A stretch of DNA of 64,000 nt from positions 4,274,001-4,338,000 of the forward strand of contig NZ_PHHE01000001.1 in the NCBI RefSeq assembly GCF_002813455.1. Reading direction: 5' to 3'. This DNA is from Pseudomonas baetica. GTDB taxonomy: Bacteria; Pseudomonadota; Gammaproteobacteria; Pseudomonadales; Pseudomonadaceae. Below, in pieces: positions 31,508-40,818 of this stretch. The notes below the pieces were generated by a model. The model worked only from the letters and a program-made list of their open reading frames with translations. It ran no database searches and had not been told where the DNA came from. Numbering within the stretch: the first letter of the stretch is position 1; each line of letters opens with the position of its first letter. Both the position numbers and the translations under genes were made by a program.

Positions 31508-33862
31508 ATGCGCTATTTGCTGATGTTGTTGTTCTGCTTGCCCCTCCTGGCGAGCGCCGTCGAATTCGACGAATTCACCCAGAGCCTCCCGCTGGGCCGG
31601 TCACTGCAAGTGTTCGAAGACCCGAGCGGTCAGGCGAGCATTGCCGAGGTTCGCGCGCAGGCGACTGCCGGCAATTTCAAAGCCCACGATAAAGCCACGC
31701 TCAACGCCGGTTACTCGCGTTCGGCGTTCTGGCTGAAAATCGACCTGCATTACCACCCAAGCAACCCGGCCGCACGGCGCTCGTGGCTGCTGGAGCTGGC
31801 TTATCCGCCGCTCGACCGTCTCGACCTGTATATGGCCGACGACAGTGGCGAATATCGCTTGATCCGGCAAACCGGCGATGCCTTGCCCTTCGCCAGTCGC
31901 GAGATTCGCCAGAACAATTACCTGTTCGACCTGGCCTTCGAACCCGATCAACAGCGCACAATCTATTTGCGACTGGCCAGCGAAGGCTCGATCCAGGCAC
32001 CAGTGACGTTGTGGTCAAGCACCGCGTACCTCGAAGATCAACCGGTGCGCCTGTACGTGCTCGGCATCATTTATGGCGTGCTGCTGGGGATGGTGGTCTA
32101 CAACCTGTTCATCTACCTCAGCGTGCGCGACACCAGTTACCTCTATTACATCTTCTACATTGCCTCGTTTGGTCTCTATCAACTGTCGGTGAACGGTGCG
32201 GCGGTCGAGTACTTCTGGCCGGACAACCCGTGGTGGGCCAACGCCGCGACGCCATTCTTCATTGGCTGCGCCGGCCTGTTCGGCAGCCAGTTTGCCCGCA
32301 GCTTCCTGCAGACTAAAACCCACAGTCGCTGGCTCGACCGCTTGCTGATCGGCCTGATCGGGTTCGGTGCATTGGTGGTCGGCTTGTCGCTGATGACCAG
32401 TTACGCCCTGGCCCTGCGCCTGGCAACGACGCTGGCGCTGACCTTCACCGTAGTGATTTTCGCCGCCGGGATTCTGGCCTGGTGGCGCGGCTTGCGGGTG
32501 GCGCGCTATTTCATCATCGCCTGGTCGGCGTTCCTGCTCGGCGGCATCGTCAACACGCTGATGGTGCTGGGCCTGCTGCCGAACGTGTTCCTGACCATGT
32601 ACGCCAGCCAGATCGGCTCGGCGATAGAAGTTGCATTGTTGTCGCTGGCGTTGGCCGACCGAATCAACGCGATGCGTGAGCAACAGGCGCAAACCCTGTT
32701 CGATTCCGGGCAGAAACTCGAAGTGCTCAACGAGCAACTGTCGCATAGCAACAAGCTCAAGGATGAATTCCTCGCGACCCTGACCCACGAACTGCGCACG
32801 CCGATGAACGGGGTGATTGGTTCGCTGGAGCTGATGCAGACCGTCGATCTGGATCCCGAACTTGAGCAATATCAGCAGACCGCTGCCGGTTCGGCGCGAG
32901 ACATGATGCGCATGGTCAACGGCATTCTTACCCTCACCGAACTGCAGGCTGGCAAACTGAAAGCGACGCCGGGCAGTTTCAGCCTGCGCGGCGTGATCGA
33001 AGCCTTGCGCATGCAGTTCCATGGCAACGCCGCCAGCAAGTCGCTGGACTTCAAGGTCGATGTGCTGCCAACCCTGCCGGATCGCCTGCACGGCGACAGC
33101 GCGAAACTGGCGCAATGTCTGGAATGCCTGCTGGATAACGCGATCAAGTTCACCCGCGTCGGTGGGCTGGCGCTGCGGGTCACCGGCAAACCTTCGACGG
33201 GCAATCGTCTGGCGCTGTCGTTTGCGGTGATCGACACCGGTATCGGCTTTACTGATCTGGGCGAGGCGACGATGTACCAGCGCTTCTTCCAGCTCGACGG
33301 TTCGATGACCCGTGAGTACGGCGGGCTGGGTGTCGGCCTGGCGATCTGCCGGCAGTTGGTCGAACTGCTCGGCGGCAAGCTTACCCATCGCTCCGAGCCG
33401 GGAAGTGGCAGCCGCTTCCAGTTGGATGTGGAGTTCGAACTGCCGGTGGTCGAGCCTGTACTGAAAGCCGCGCATGGCCACGACTGCGTCCGTGCCCCGC
33501 AGGACTGCACGGTGCTGTTGGTCGATGACAACAGCGTCAATCAATTGGTGATGCGCGGCATGCTGCTCAAGCTCGGCTTCCGCGTGCGCACCGCCGATAA
33601 CGGCGCGGCGGCGCTCGATTGCCTGCAACGCGAAACCGTTGATGCGGTGCTGATCGATTGCCAGTTGCCCGCTCACGATGGCGCGTCGTTGTGCTGCCAG
33701 ATTCACGCCTTGCCGGGTTATGCCCATTTGCCGGTGTTCATGCTGGCGCCGATTGCCGACAGGGAGCTCTGTGCGACCGGTGCACCGGTTGATTACCTGA
33801 GCAAGCCGGTGAAATTCGAAGATTTGCAGTCAGCCCTGGAGCGGCGGGTATTGTGCTGTTGA
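31508..33862 (+). CDS. ladS: hybrid sensor histidine kinase, LadS-like (7TMR-DISM)
   Basis: A 784-aa kinase. Order: signal peptide (about 1-17); periplasmic 7TMR-DISMED2 domain (about 25-165); seven membrane helices (about 178-390); a coiled coil; HisKA with His427 in LTHELRTPMNGVIGS; HATPase_c with DNAIKFT, DTGIGF and GLGVGLAICRQLVE; and a C-terminal receiver with Asp717 in LIDCQLP and Lys in YLSKPVK. This layout and the thiD-thiE-hemL neighbours match LadS of P. aeruginosa, which feeds the Gac/Rsm cascade through GacS. Calcium sensing is known for PAO1 LadS; here it is inference. Confidence 0.92.
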   Translation: MRYLLMLLFCLPLLASAVEFDEFTQSLPLGRSLQVFEDPSGQASIAEVRAQATAGNFKAHDKATLNAGYSRSAFWLKIDLHYHPSNPAARRSWLLELAYPPLDRLDLYMADDSGEYRLIRQTGDALPFASREIRQNNYLFDLAFEPDQQRTIYLRLASEGSIQAPVTLWSSTAYLEDQPVRLYVLGIIYGVLLGMVVYNLFIYLSVRDTSYLYYIFYIASFGLYQLSVNGAAVEYFWPDNPWWANAATPFFIGCAGLFGSQFARSFLQTKTHSRWLDRLLIGLIGFGALVVGLSLMTSYALALRLATTLALTFTVVIFAAGILAWWRGLRVARYFIIAWSAFLLGGIVNTLMVLGLLPNVFLTMYASQIGSAIEVALLSLALADRINAMREQQAQTLFDSGQKLEVLNEQLSHSNKLKDEFLATLTHELRTPMNGVIGSLELMQTVDLDPELEQYQQTAAGSARDMMRMVNGILTLTELQAGKLKATPGSFSLRGVIEALRMQFHGNAASKSLDFKVDVLPTLPDRLHGDSAKLAQCLECLLDNAIKFTRVGGLALRVTGKPSTGNRLALSFAVIDTGIGFTDLGEATMYQRFFQLDGSMTREYGGLGVGLAICRQLVELLGGKLTHRSEPGSGSRFQLDVEFELPVVEPVLKAAHGHDCVRAPQDCTVLLVDDNSVNQLVMRGMLLKLGFRVRTADNGAAALDCLQRETVDAVLIDCQLPAHDGASLCCQIHALPGYAHLPVFMLAPIADRELCATGAPVDYLSKPVKFEDLQSALERRVLCC

Positions 33863-33956
33863 CAGGGTAAAAGCGCCGCAAATTCGGCGTGTATGACACT
33901 TTGTTCAGTGTTTGGGCGGTGCTTAACTGACCTTCTCGCTGAAAAAGGAACCCGTC

Positions 33957-35606
33957 ATGAACCTGCATCAGTTCGCCGAAACCCATGAAGTCAGCAACCA
34001 GCCGCCGTCGCTGGACGGCGCCAACCTTTATCGCATCGACCTGCCGTTGCAGGAGTGGTCGCGCCGGTTGGGTGCCGGTTGGGCCGAGTCGCGGATCGAT
34101 GCCTACGGTGCGCTGGCCGGCGGGCCGCTGATGGAGGCCGGGTTCCTCGCCAATCAGAACAAACCGGTGTTTGCCAGCCATGACCGCTACGGTCATCGCA
34201 TCGATCTGGTGGAATTTCATCCCGCTTACCACGAACTCATGCGCACCGCGATAGAGCATGGTCTGACCTCGCTGCCGTGGGCGCATCCGCAGGACGGCGC
34301 GCATGTCGCCCGTGCTGCCATGACCTACCTGCACAGCCAGGCCGAGGCCGGCAGCGGTTGCCCGTTGACCATGACCTTCGCCAGCGTCCCGGCCCTGCGT
34401 TTGCAACCGGATCTGGCCGAGCAGTGGCTGCCGAAAATCCTCGCCACTGAATACGACCCGCGCAATGTCGGCATGGCGCACAAGGCCGGCGTGACCATTG
34501 GCATGGCGATGACCGAAAAACAGGGCGGCACCGACGTACGCGCCAACACCACCAAAGCCTATCCGGTCAGCGCCAGCGGTCCCGGCCAGGCTTATGAACT
34601 GGTCGGCCACAAGTGGTTCTGTTCGGCGCCGATGTGCGATGCGTTCCTGACCCTGGCGCAGACCGACAAGGGCCTGACCTGTTTCCTGCTACCGCGCCAT
34701 CGTCCGGATGACACACGCAACCAGTTCTACATCCAGCGTCTGAAAAACAAACTCGGCAACCAGTCCAACGCTTCCAGCGAAGTGGAATTTCGCGGAGCGC
34801 TGGCGTGGATGGTAGGTGAAGAGGGGCGCGGCGTACCGACCATCATCGAAATGGTGGCCATGACCCGTTTCGATTGCATGGTCGGCTCCAGCTCGCTGAT
34901 GCGTCAGGCGCTAACCCAGGCCAGCCACCACTGCGCGCACCGCAAGGTCGGCGGCAAGCTGCTCAGCGAACAACCGTTGATGCAGAACGTGTTGGCCGAT
35001 CTGGCGCTGGAAAGCGAAGCGGCGCTGGCGCTGAGTTTGCGCATGGGCAAGGCGCTGGATCATCTGGATGATCGCCACGAAGCGCAATTCGCCCGGCTGG
35101 TGACGGCGGTGGGCAAGTATTGGATCTGCAAGCGCGCGCCGGCAATGATCAACGAAGCGGCTGAATGCATGGGCGGCGCCGGGTATGTCGAGGACAGCAT
35201 TCTGCCGCGGCTGTACCGCGAAGCGCCGGTGAACTCGACGTGGGAGGGCTCGGGCAATGTGCAGTGCCTCGATGTGTTGCGCGCTTTGTCGAAAGAGCCG
35301 GGGGTGCTGGATGTGTTGTTCAGCGAATTGGGTGATGGCCATGGAGATAAACGCTTGGCTGCGCATATCCAGCAGTTGCAGGCGCAGTTCAAGGACACCA
35401 GCGACATTCAGTACCGGGCGCGGCAACTGACTGAAGACATTGCCCTTGGCTTGCAGGCCAGGCTGTTGCTGGAGGCGGGGAATTCAGCGGTTAGCGATGC
35501 CTTCATTGCCAGCCGCCTGAGTGGCAGCGGCCGGGTCTATGGCGCCTTGCCGCGTGGGCTGGATGTCGAAGCCATCGTCGCCCGCGCAACCCCGCAAGGT
35601 TTCTGA
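33957..35606 (+). CDS. acyl-CoA dehydrogenase (AidB-like)
   Basis: A 549-aa flavoenzyme with the AidB layout. Visible blocks are SLPWAHPQDGAHVARAAMTYLHSQ, MAMTEKQGGTDVRANTT, HKWFCSAPMCDAFLTLAQT, KLGNQSNASSEVEFRGA and MTRFDCMVGSSSLMRQAL. NEAAECMGGAGYVEDS and NSTWEGSGNVQCLDVLRAL complete it. AidB in E. coli belongs to the Ada response and binds DNA; whether this homologue does so is unknown. It is preceded by a divergent-looking leader after ladS and followed by a REP pair. Confidence 0.9.
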   Translation: MNLHQFAETHEVSNQPPSLDGANLYRIDLPLQEWSRRLGAGWAESRIDAYGALAGGPLMEAGFLANQNKPVFASHDRYGHRIDLVEFHPAYHELMRTAIEHGLTSLPWAHPQDGAHVARAAMTYLHSQAEAGSGCPLTMTFASVPALRLQPDLAEQWLPKILATEYDPRNVGMAHKAGVTIGMAMTEKQGGTDVRANTTKAYPVSASGPGQAYELVGHKWFCSAPMCDAFLTLAQTDKGLTCFLLPRHRPDDTRNQFYIQRLKNKLGNQSNASSEVEFRGALAWMVGEEGRGVPTIIEMVAMTRFDCMVGSSSLMRQALTQASHHCAHRKVGGKLLSEQPLMQNVLADLALESEAALALSLRMGKALDHLDDRHEAQFARLVTAVGKYWICKRAPAMINEAAECMGGAGYVEDSILPRLYREAPVNSTWEGSGNVQCLDVLRALSKEPGVLDVLFSELGDGHGDKRLAAHIQQLQAQFKDTSDIQYRARQLTEDIALGLQARLLLEAGNSAVSDAFIASRLSGSGRVYGALPRGLDVEAIVARATPQGF

Positions 35607-35621
35607 AACCCACAACAATTC

Positions 35622-35719
35622 CCCCTGTGGGAGCGAGCCTGCTCGCGAAAGCGGAATATCAGTCGACATCTTTATTGAATGGCCCACGGCATTCGCGAGC
35701 AGGCTCGCTCCCACAGGGG
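35622..35719. repeat. REP inverted pair
   Basis: The 28-bp arms at 35622-35649 and 35692-35719 are perfect inverse copies (core GGGAGCGAGCCTGCTCGC). They lie between the acyl-CoA dehydrogenase gene and amn. Confidence 0.92.
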
Positions 35720-35826
35720 ATTTTCGTTGATTTAAAGATTTGGGTCTGGCCACAACGCCACTGTTCCCGTGACGCCACGATGCAGGCAAGATGAAGCTCT
35801 GCAAGTCAGAACACAGGAAGCTGATC

Positions 35827-37290
35827 GTGACCGAAGCGTTTATTGTCGTTCAAACCGCCGAACAAGCCGTGGATCGTCTGGCCGAGCTGCATGAGCAGGC
35901 CACCACCGCACTGAATTGCGCGCTCAAGCGCTACCTCAAGGATCGCGTCGAGCCCGACGCCGGGCAGCGTGCCCTGTTTCGTTATCCCGAATTGCGCCTG
36001 ACCTATCACTGCCAGGGCGAAGTCCCACAGACCACTCGTGCCTACGCCAAGGTGCAACTGCCGGGCACTTACAGTGTCACCGTCACCCATCCGAAAGCGT
36101 TCCGCAAATACCTGCTGGAACAGCTGGTGCCGCTGATGCACGACTTCACTGTGACCGTGGAAGTCGGCGTCAGCCAACAAAACATTCCGTACCCGTACGT
36201 GGTCGAGCAAGGCGATGAGCTGGCCGGCTCTGGCGTCACTGCGGCGGTGCTGGCTCGAGTGTTCCCGAGTACCGACCTGTCTGCCGCCACCGACGGCATT
36301 GCCGATGGCCTCTACGATTGGGAAAACACCGATCCGCTGCCGTTGGCTCTGTTCGATGCTGCGCGTGTCGACTTCTCCCTGCGCCGGCTGGTGCATTACA
36401 CCGGCAGCGACTGGCGGCATGTGCAGCCGTGGATTCTGCTGACCAACTATCACCGCTACGTCGACCAGTTCATCGTTCATGGCCTGGAGCAATTGCGCAG
36501 TGATCCGCGTTTTGTGCGCATGGTGCTGCCGGGCAACGTGATCATCGAGAAGGGCATGGATCACGGCGAAGCCTCGGCGATTGCTGCCGGTGTGGTCTGG
36601 CACCGCTACCAGATGCCGGCCTATCACCTGATCGCCAGCGATGGCCACGGCGTGACACTGGTGAACATCGGCGTCGGCCCGTCCAACGCCAAGAACATCA
36701 CTGACCACTTGGCGGTGCTGCGTCCGCATTGCTGGCTGATGATCGGTCACTGCGGCGGTCTGCGTCAGTCGCAGACCATCGGCGACTATGTGCTGGCCCA
36801 CGCCTACATGCGTCGCGACGGCATTCTCGACCGCGTGGTGCCGCCGAACATTCCGATCCCGGCGCTGGCCGAGGTGCAGATGGCGCTGCAACAAGCGGCG
36901 GCCAACATCACCGGCGAGAAGGGCGACGACCTGAAAAAACGCCTGCGCACCGGCACCGTGCTGACCTACGACGACCGTAACTGGGAATTGCGCTGGGCGC
37001 AGGAACGTCCGCTGATCAACCTGTCCCGCGCCGTGGCGGTGGACATGGAAAGCGGCACCATTGCCGCCCAGGGTTATCGCCTGAGAGTTCCGTACGGCAC
37101 ATTGCTGTGCGTGTCGGACAAACCGCTGCACAGCGAAATCAAGCTACCGGGTTCGGCCAACGCTTTCTACGAACGCGCGGTCAGCCAGCACTTGAAGATC
37201 GGCATCGAAGCGGTGGATCTGCTGCGCACCGAGCTCAATTCGCTGCACTCGCGCAAACTGCGCAGCTTCGACGAACCGCCGTTCCGCTGA
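35827..37290 (+). CDS. amn: AMP nucleosidase
   Basis: Amn (487 aa) hydrolyses AMP to adenine and ribose-5-phosphate. The N-terminal Amn domain (about 1-170) precedes a nucleoside-phosphorylase-like domain with NIGVGPSNAKNITDHLAVLRPH, IGHCGGLRQSQTIGDYVLAHAY and AVDMESGTIAAQGYR. I chose the GTG at 35827 (VTEAFIVVQTAEQAV), because related proteins begin at TEAFIVV. The frame is open to 35791. A terminator follows. Confidence 0.95.
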   Translation: MTEAFIVVQTAEQAVDRLAELHEQATTALNCALKRYLKDRVEPDAGQRALFRYPELRLTYHCQGEVPQTTRAYAKVQLPGTYSVTVTHPKAFRKYLLEQLVPLMHDFTVTVEVGVSQQNIPYPYVVEQGDELAGSGVTAAVLARVFPSTDLSAATDGIADGLYDWENTDPLPLALFDAARVDFSLRRLVHYTGSDWRHVQPWILLTNYHRYVDQFIVHGLEQLRSDPRFVRMVLPGNVIIEKGMDHGEASAIAAGVVWHRYQMPAYHLIASDGHGVTLVNIGVGPSNAKNITDHLAVLRPHCWLMIGHCGGLRQSQTIGDYVLAHAYMRRDGILDRVVPPNIPIPALAEVQMALQQAAANITGEKGDDLKKRLRTGTVLTYDDRNWELRWAQERPLINLSRAVAVDMESGTIAAQGYRLRVPYGTLLCVSDKPLHSEIKLPGSANAFYERAVSQHLKIGIEAVDLLRTELNSLHSRKLRSFDEPPFR

Positions 37291-37306
37291 TTTGTTGATG
37301 GTCATT

Positions 37307-37355
37307 TAACGGTCAGGCTACTAGCATTGGCAGCCCTGACCGTTAGATGTTCTTT
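37307..37355 (+). terminator. terminator between amn and rluE
   Basis: A perfect 11-bp stem TAACGGTCAGG (37307-37317) / CCTGACCGTTA (37335-37345) is followed by a T-rich stretch just before the rluE start. It lies 16 bp after the amn stop. Confidence 0.7.
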
Positions 37356-37360
37356 TCGCC

Positions 37361-37996
37361 ATGTCCCGTCCCCCGCGTCCACCTTCCCGCCGTCCCGGCG
37401 CGAAGCCTCCGTCTTCCTCCCCGCGCCGTGTCGCCAAGGCGCCGCCGGCCGAGCCAAAGCTGATCCTGTTCAACAAACCGTTCGATGTGCTGACGCAATT
37501 CAGCGACGGCGAAGGGCGGGCGACGCTCAAGGATTACATCGACGTGCCCGGCATTTATCCGGCAGGTCGGCTGGATCGCGACAGCGAAGGTCTGCTGCTG
37601 CTGACCAACGACGGCCAGTTGCAGGCCCGCATCGCCGATCCGAAGCACAAACTCGCCAAGACCTATTGGGTGCAGGTCGAAGGTGAGCCGACGGCCGAGC
37701 AGTTGCAGCGTTTGCGTGATGGCGTCGAGCTGAATGACGGCATGACCTTACCCGCTGAAGCGCGGCAACTGGATGAGCCAGAACTGTGGCCACGCAATCC
37801 GCCAGTACGCTTTCGCATGACCGTGCCGACGAGTTGGCTGGAGTTGGTGATTCGCGAGGGGCGTAACCGTCAGGTGCGCCGGATGACGGCGGCGGTAGGC
37901 TTGCCGACGTTGCGGCTGGTGCGGGTCAGGATTGGTGACTGGACGATCGAAGGTCTCGATCAGGGCCAGTGGAAGGAGGTGCCGGCGCGCTTATAG
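37361..37996 (+). CDS. rluE: 23S rRNA pseudouridine synthase (RluE-like)
   Basis: A 211-aa RsuA/RluE-family synthase; RluE makes pseudouridine 2457 in 23S rRNA. The catalytic Asp is in [21 protein letters not shown]. Other blocks are [23 protein letters not shown] and [30 protein letters not shown]. An Arg/Pro-rich N-terminal tail of about 30 residues precedes the catalytic domain, and there is no S4 domain. The stop overlaps the converging DUF2788 gene by 6 bp. Confidence 0.93.
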   Translation: MSRPPRPPSRRPGAKPPSSSPRRVAKAPPAEPKLILFNKPFDVLTQFSDGEGRATLKDYIDVPGIYPAGRLDRDSEGLLLLTNDGQLQARIADPKHKLAKTYWVQVEGEPTAEQLQRLRDGVELNDGMTLPAEARQLDEPELWPRNPPVRFRMTVPTSWLELVIREGRNRQVRRMTAAVGLPTLRLVRVRIGDWTIEGLDQGQWKEVPARL

Positions 37997-38200
37997 AGCG
38001 CCGGACTCGATCAGGCCGATCACCACGCTCTTGATGATGAACGCGGCCACGCCCAGGCCTAGCACGAAGAACAGAATGAACGAGCCGAAACGCCCGGCCT
38101 TCGACTTTTTCGCCAGATCCCAGACGATGAAACCCATGAAAATGATCAGGATGCTGACCAGACCGGTCATCATCCATTCTTCAAGTAGTGCTGGATCCAT
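37991..38200 (-). CDS. DUF2788 small membrane protein
   Basis: A 69-aa protein with two membrane helices (about 12-29 and 40-63) joined by a basic loop [13 protein letters not shown]. Its function is unknown; DUF2788 is a recognised family of gammaproteobacterial membrane proteins. The 3' end overlaps rluE tail to tail. Confidence 0.85.
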   Translation of the reverse strand: MDPALLEEWMMTGLVSILIIFMGFIVWDLAKKSKAGRFGSFILFFVLGLGVAAFIIKSVVIGLIESGAL

Positions 38201-38317
38201 CGGTCATCTCCGGCGTAGGCGGGGCAGGAAGGGCGGCGGGGATTATACGCCGAGGGTGGCATAGCCGCATTGACCTGCGTCGGTGTGCCGCAGTTATAGG
38301 GTGCCTGTACCGGCCTC

Positions 38318-38410
38318 TTCGCGAGCAAGCCCGCTCCCACCATGGATCTTCGATGTACACAAATTGTGTGCTCGACAAAGATCGACTGTGGGAGCGGGCT
38401 TGCTCGCGAA
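38318..38410. repeat. REP inverted pair
   Basis: Arms TTCGCGAGCAAGCCCGCTCC (from 38318) and the inverse ending at 38410 flank a spacer of about 46 bp. The spacer itself has GATCTTCGA / TCGACAAAGATC-like symmetry around ACACAAATTGTGT. It lies between the DUF2788 gene and the Lrp-type regulator. Confidence 0.88.
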
Positions 38411-38417
38411 GGCGATC

Positions 38418-38897
38418 TCAGCTACGCAAATGAGTCAGCGGCAATTCGGTGCTGTTGAGCACCTGATTCAGCACAAAACTCGAGCGCACACTGGTTACCC
38501 CATCAATCCGGGTCAAATGCCCCAGCAGCAACTTCTGATAGTGATCCATATCCGGCACCACCACTTTGAGCTGGTAGTCGGCATCAACGCCCGTCACCAG
38601 ACTGCATTCCAGCACCTGCGGCAATGTCCGAATAGCCGCTTCAAAATTCTCGAAACGCTCCGGCGTGTGCCGATCCATGCCGATCAGCACGTACGCCGTC
38701 AGGCTCAATCCGAGCATCTTGCGATCCAGCAGTGCCACCTGACGCGAGATATAGCCGTCGTCTTCCAGTTGCTTGACCCGGCGCGAGCACGGCGAGGGTG
38801 ACAGACCGATGCGCTCGGCCAGCTCCTGGTTGGAGATGCGGGCGTCGCGCTGCAATTCCGCCAAAATGCTCAGGTCGTAACGGTCGAGTTTGCTCAT
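38418..38897 (-). CDS. Lrp/AsnC-family transcriptional regulator
   Basis: A 159-aa regulator with an N-terminal AsnC helix-turn-helix (MSKLDRYDLSILAELQRD, ISNQELAERIGLSPSPCSRRVKQLEDDG) and a C-terminal RAM ligand domain (TGVDADYQLKVVVPDMDHYQKLL, VRSSFVLNQVLNSTELPL). Resemblance to E. coli DecR is noted from memory. The gene it would have faced divergently may have been changed by the IS4 insertion and deletion. Confidence 0.9.
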   Translation of the reverse strand: MSKLDRYDLSILAELQRDARISNQELAERIGLSPSPCSRRVKQLEDDGYISRQVALLDRKMLGLSLTAYVLIGMDRHTPERFENFEAAIRTLPQVLECSLVTGVDADYQLKVVVPDMDHYQKLLLGHLTRIDGVTSVRSSFVLNQVLNSTELPLTHLRS

Positions 38898-39203
38898 CAA
38901 TCTGTCCTTGGTTGTAACTATTGCGGCGGATTATCTATCCAGGGTTAAAAATTGCGCAAGTGGTGTTTATTTCAGCAATCTTCGCAATCCTCTGTCGCGG
39001 CCTCAGGCCTATCCTTATCACCAGAATCACTGCTCGGTAACACAGTCCACGCGGCCCGCCCAATCAGGCCCGCCGCGGCCGCCACCCCCACCGGGGATGT
39101 GCCGGCCCCCGAGCTGCACACTGTCCAGAAGACGGCGTGAGGTGAGCCGACGTCAAAAGCGTCGAGCCAGGACGAAGTTCTCTAGAAGGGAGGCCGACGG
39201 GTC
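38898..39203. other. GC-rich non-coding segment upstream of the IS4 remnant
   Basis: About 305 bp between the Lrp-type gene and the IS. The Lrp promoter must lie at the left. The part 39045-39200 is very GC-rich, can form stems (for example GACG / CGTC near 39150-39167), and has GACGGCGTGAGGTGAGCCGACG-like polypurine segments. A 114-codon open frame (38890-39234) is low complexity and I do not believe it is a gene. I do not recognise an RNA family. Confidence 0.4.
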
Positions 39204-40398
39204 TAATGCCGATCAGTTAAGCCCTTTTGCTTGACCTTTGGCCGCAAGAAATCAAAATCCGATGCCTGAATAGGCATCGGATTTTTTTATGCGTCTGGCT
39301 CGGGCACTGGAACTCACCCACAACTTCGTCTCGACTCCCAACTCCCTCGAAGGGTTGGACTCGTTGCTTGATCCATCTCTGGTCGAACAGGCATTGGAGC
39401 AGGCCGGTGTAGCCACTTTGCGCAGGCGACGCTTACCTTTGGAAATGATGCTTTGGTGCGTCATCTCCATGGCGTTTTTTCGACGCATGTCGGCGTGGGA
39501 TGTGGTCAGTCGCATGAACATCATGCTGCCTGGGCAACGTCCGCTGGTCGCGCCCAGCGCCGTAGTCCAAGCCCGTCAGCGGCTGGGCAGCGAGGCCGTA
39601 CGACAAGTCTTCGATCTGACTCAGAAAAGCTGGCATGAAGCGGCCAGTCATCCGACCTGGGCCGGGTTGCGCTTGCTGGGTGTCGACGGCGTCGTCTGGC
39701 GTACGCCCGATACACCGGAAAACCGTGCGCGTTACGACTCCGCCAGCAACCAGCATGGCGATACTGGTTTTCCTCAGGTGCGCATGGTTTGCCAAATGGA
39801 ATTGACCAGTCACTTACTGATTGGCAGCGCGTTTGACGGCTATCGCAGCAACGAGATGAAACTGGCGGAGCAACTGATCGAAACCACCCCCGATCACTCG
39901 CTGACGCTGTTCGATCGCGGCTTTTATTCCTTGGGGTTGCTGCATCAATGGCAGCAAGCAGGCATCGAGCGACATTGGTTGATGCCGCTGAAAAAAGGCT
40001 CGCAGTACGAAGTGCTTCAGCGTTTGGGGCGCCACGATGCTGTGGTCTCGTTGAGTACTTCGCCGCAGGCCCGCAAGCAATGGCCTGGATTGCCGGAGCG
40101 CCTGACTGCGCGGCTTCTGAGCAAAACCGTCAAGGGCAAGGTTTGTCAGATACTGACGTCGATGGCCGACTCATTACGCTTCCCGTCCGACGAAATCGTC
40201 GATCTCTACAGCCAGCGATGGGAGATCGAGTTAGGGTTTAGAGAAATGAAGCAGACCCTGCTGAACAGCAGCTATACGCTGCGCAGCAAGACGCCCGAAA
40301 TGATTGAGCAGGAACTGTGGGGCGTGTTGTTGGGCTACAACCTGTTGCGTTATCAGATGGTGGAGATGAGCCGCCATTGTCCAGGCATCCATCCATGC
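39204..40398 (+). mobile_element. IS4-family element, right end deleted
   Basis: The left end appears at about 39204 (TAATGCCGATCAGTTAAG). A terminator hairpin and the transposase frame follow. No inverse copy of the left end is found downstream, and the transposase homology stops at about 40398, where DUF6515-like sequence begins. No target duplication can be seen. The pattern fits an IS-adjacent deletion. Confidence 0.75.
39254..39288 (+). terminator. terminator-like hairpin just before the IS4 transposase ATG
   Basis: A perfect 14-bp stem AAAATCCGATGCCT (39254-39267) / AGGCATCGGATTTT (39272-39285) with a GAAT loop runs into a T-run that ends at the base before the ATG (39289). It can terminate incoming transcription, and in read-through RNA it hides the GGA that could act as ribosome-binding site. 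Confidence 0.8.
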
Positions 40399-40818
40399 TA
40401 CTGGTACCGCCCGCAAGGCCCGCGCTACATCGTCGTGCAACCACCGCGCGGGATTCGCATTCAATACTTGCCGGATTACGCCCGTGAAGTGTGGGTCGGT
40501 GGCGCGCTGCTGTTCCTTGCCGCTGGTTCCTATTACGCCTATCAGGAAGCGACGCAGGATTACGTGGTGGTCGAGCCGCCGGTTCAGCCACAACCGCAGC
40601 CGCAATCACAGGGCTACGATGTCGAGGCTTATCCGGCCAACGGTCAGTCGCCGGAGCAGGTGCAACAGGACGGTTACCAGTGCTATCAGTACGCCGTGCA
40701 GCAAAGCGGTTTTGACCCGCGCACCGCGACTTACCAGCCGGCGCCCGAAGTGGTTCAGGCCTACCGTCAGGCCCAGGGCAATTGCCTGAGCAGTCGCGGT
40801 TATCAGGTGAGTTACTGA
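39289..40818 (+). pseudogene. chimeric frame: truncated IS4 transposase joined to DUF6515-like C-terminus
   Basis: Residues 1 to about 369 are an IS4-family DDE transposase: Asp in [10 protein letters not shown], Asp in [10 protein letters not shown], and the YREK signature [15 protein letters not shown]. The usual C-terminal portion after [10 protein letters not shown] is missing. From [19 protein letters not shown] (about residue 370) the frame is the tail of a DUF6515-like protein with a membrane helix ([17 protein letters not shown]), a Pro/Gln linker and a C-terminal [15 protein letters not shown] domain. The frame is intact for 509 codons. Whether it is expressed is unknown; the transposase is probably inactive in cis because one IS end is gone. 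Confidence 0.8.
40397..40818 (+). pseudogene. DUF6515-like gene, 5' part lost
   Basis: This is the native half of the chimera. About 140 codons remain, ending [12 protein letters not shown], and the stop overlaps the converging CDF gene by 7 bp. That overlap suggests the 3' end is in its original place. The missing N-terminal part would normally include a signal peptide and a basic Pro/Arg-rich stretch; none is found upstream of the IS. Confidence 0.7.

Noticed and set aside
38890..39234. A 114-codon plus-strand frame upstream of the IS4 remnant
   Set aside because: It is low complexity (Pro and Arg rich), begins inside the Lrp gene start and ends in the IS; no family resemblance.
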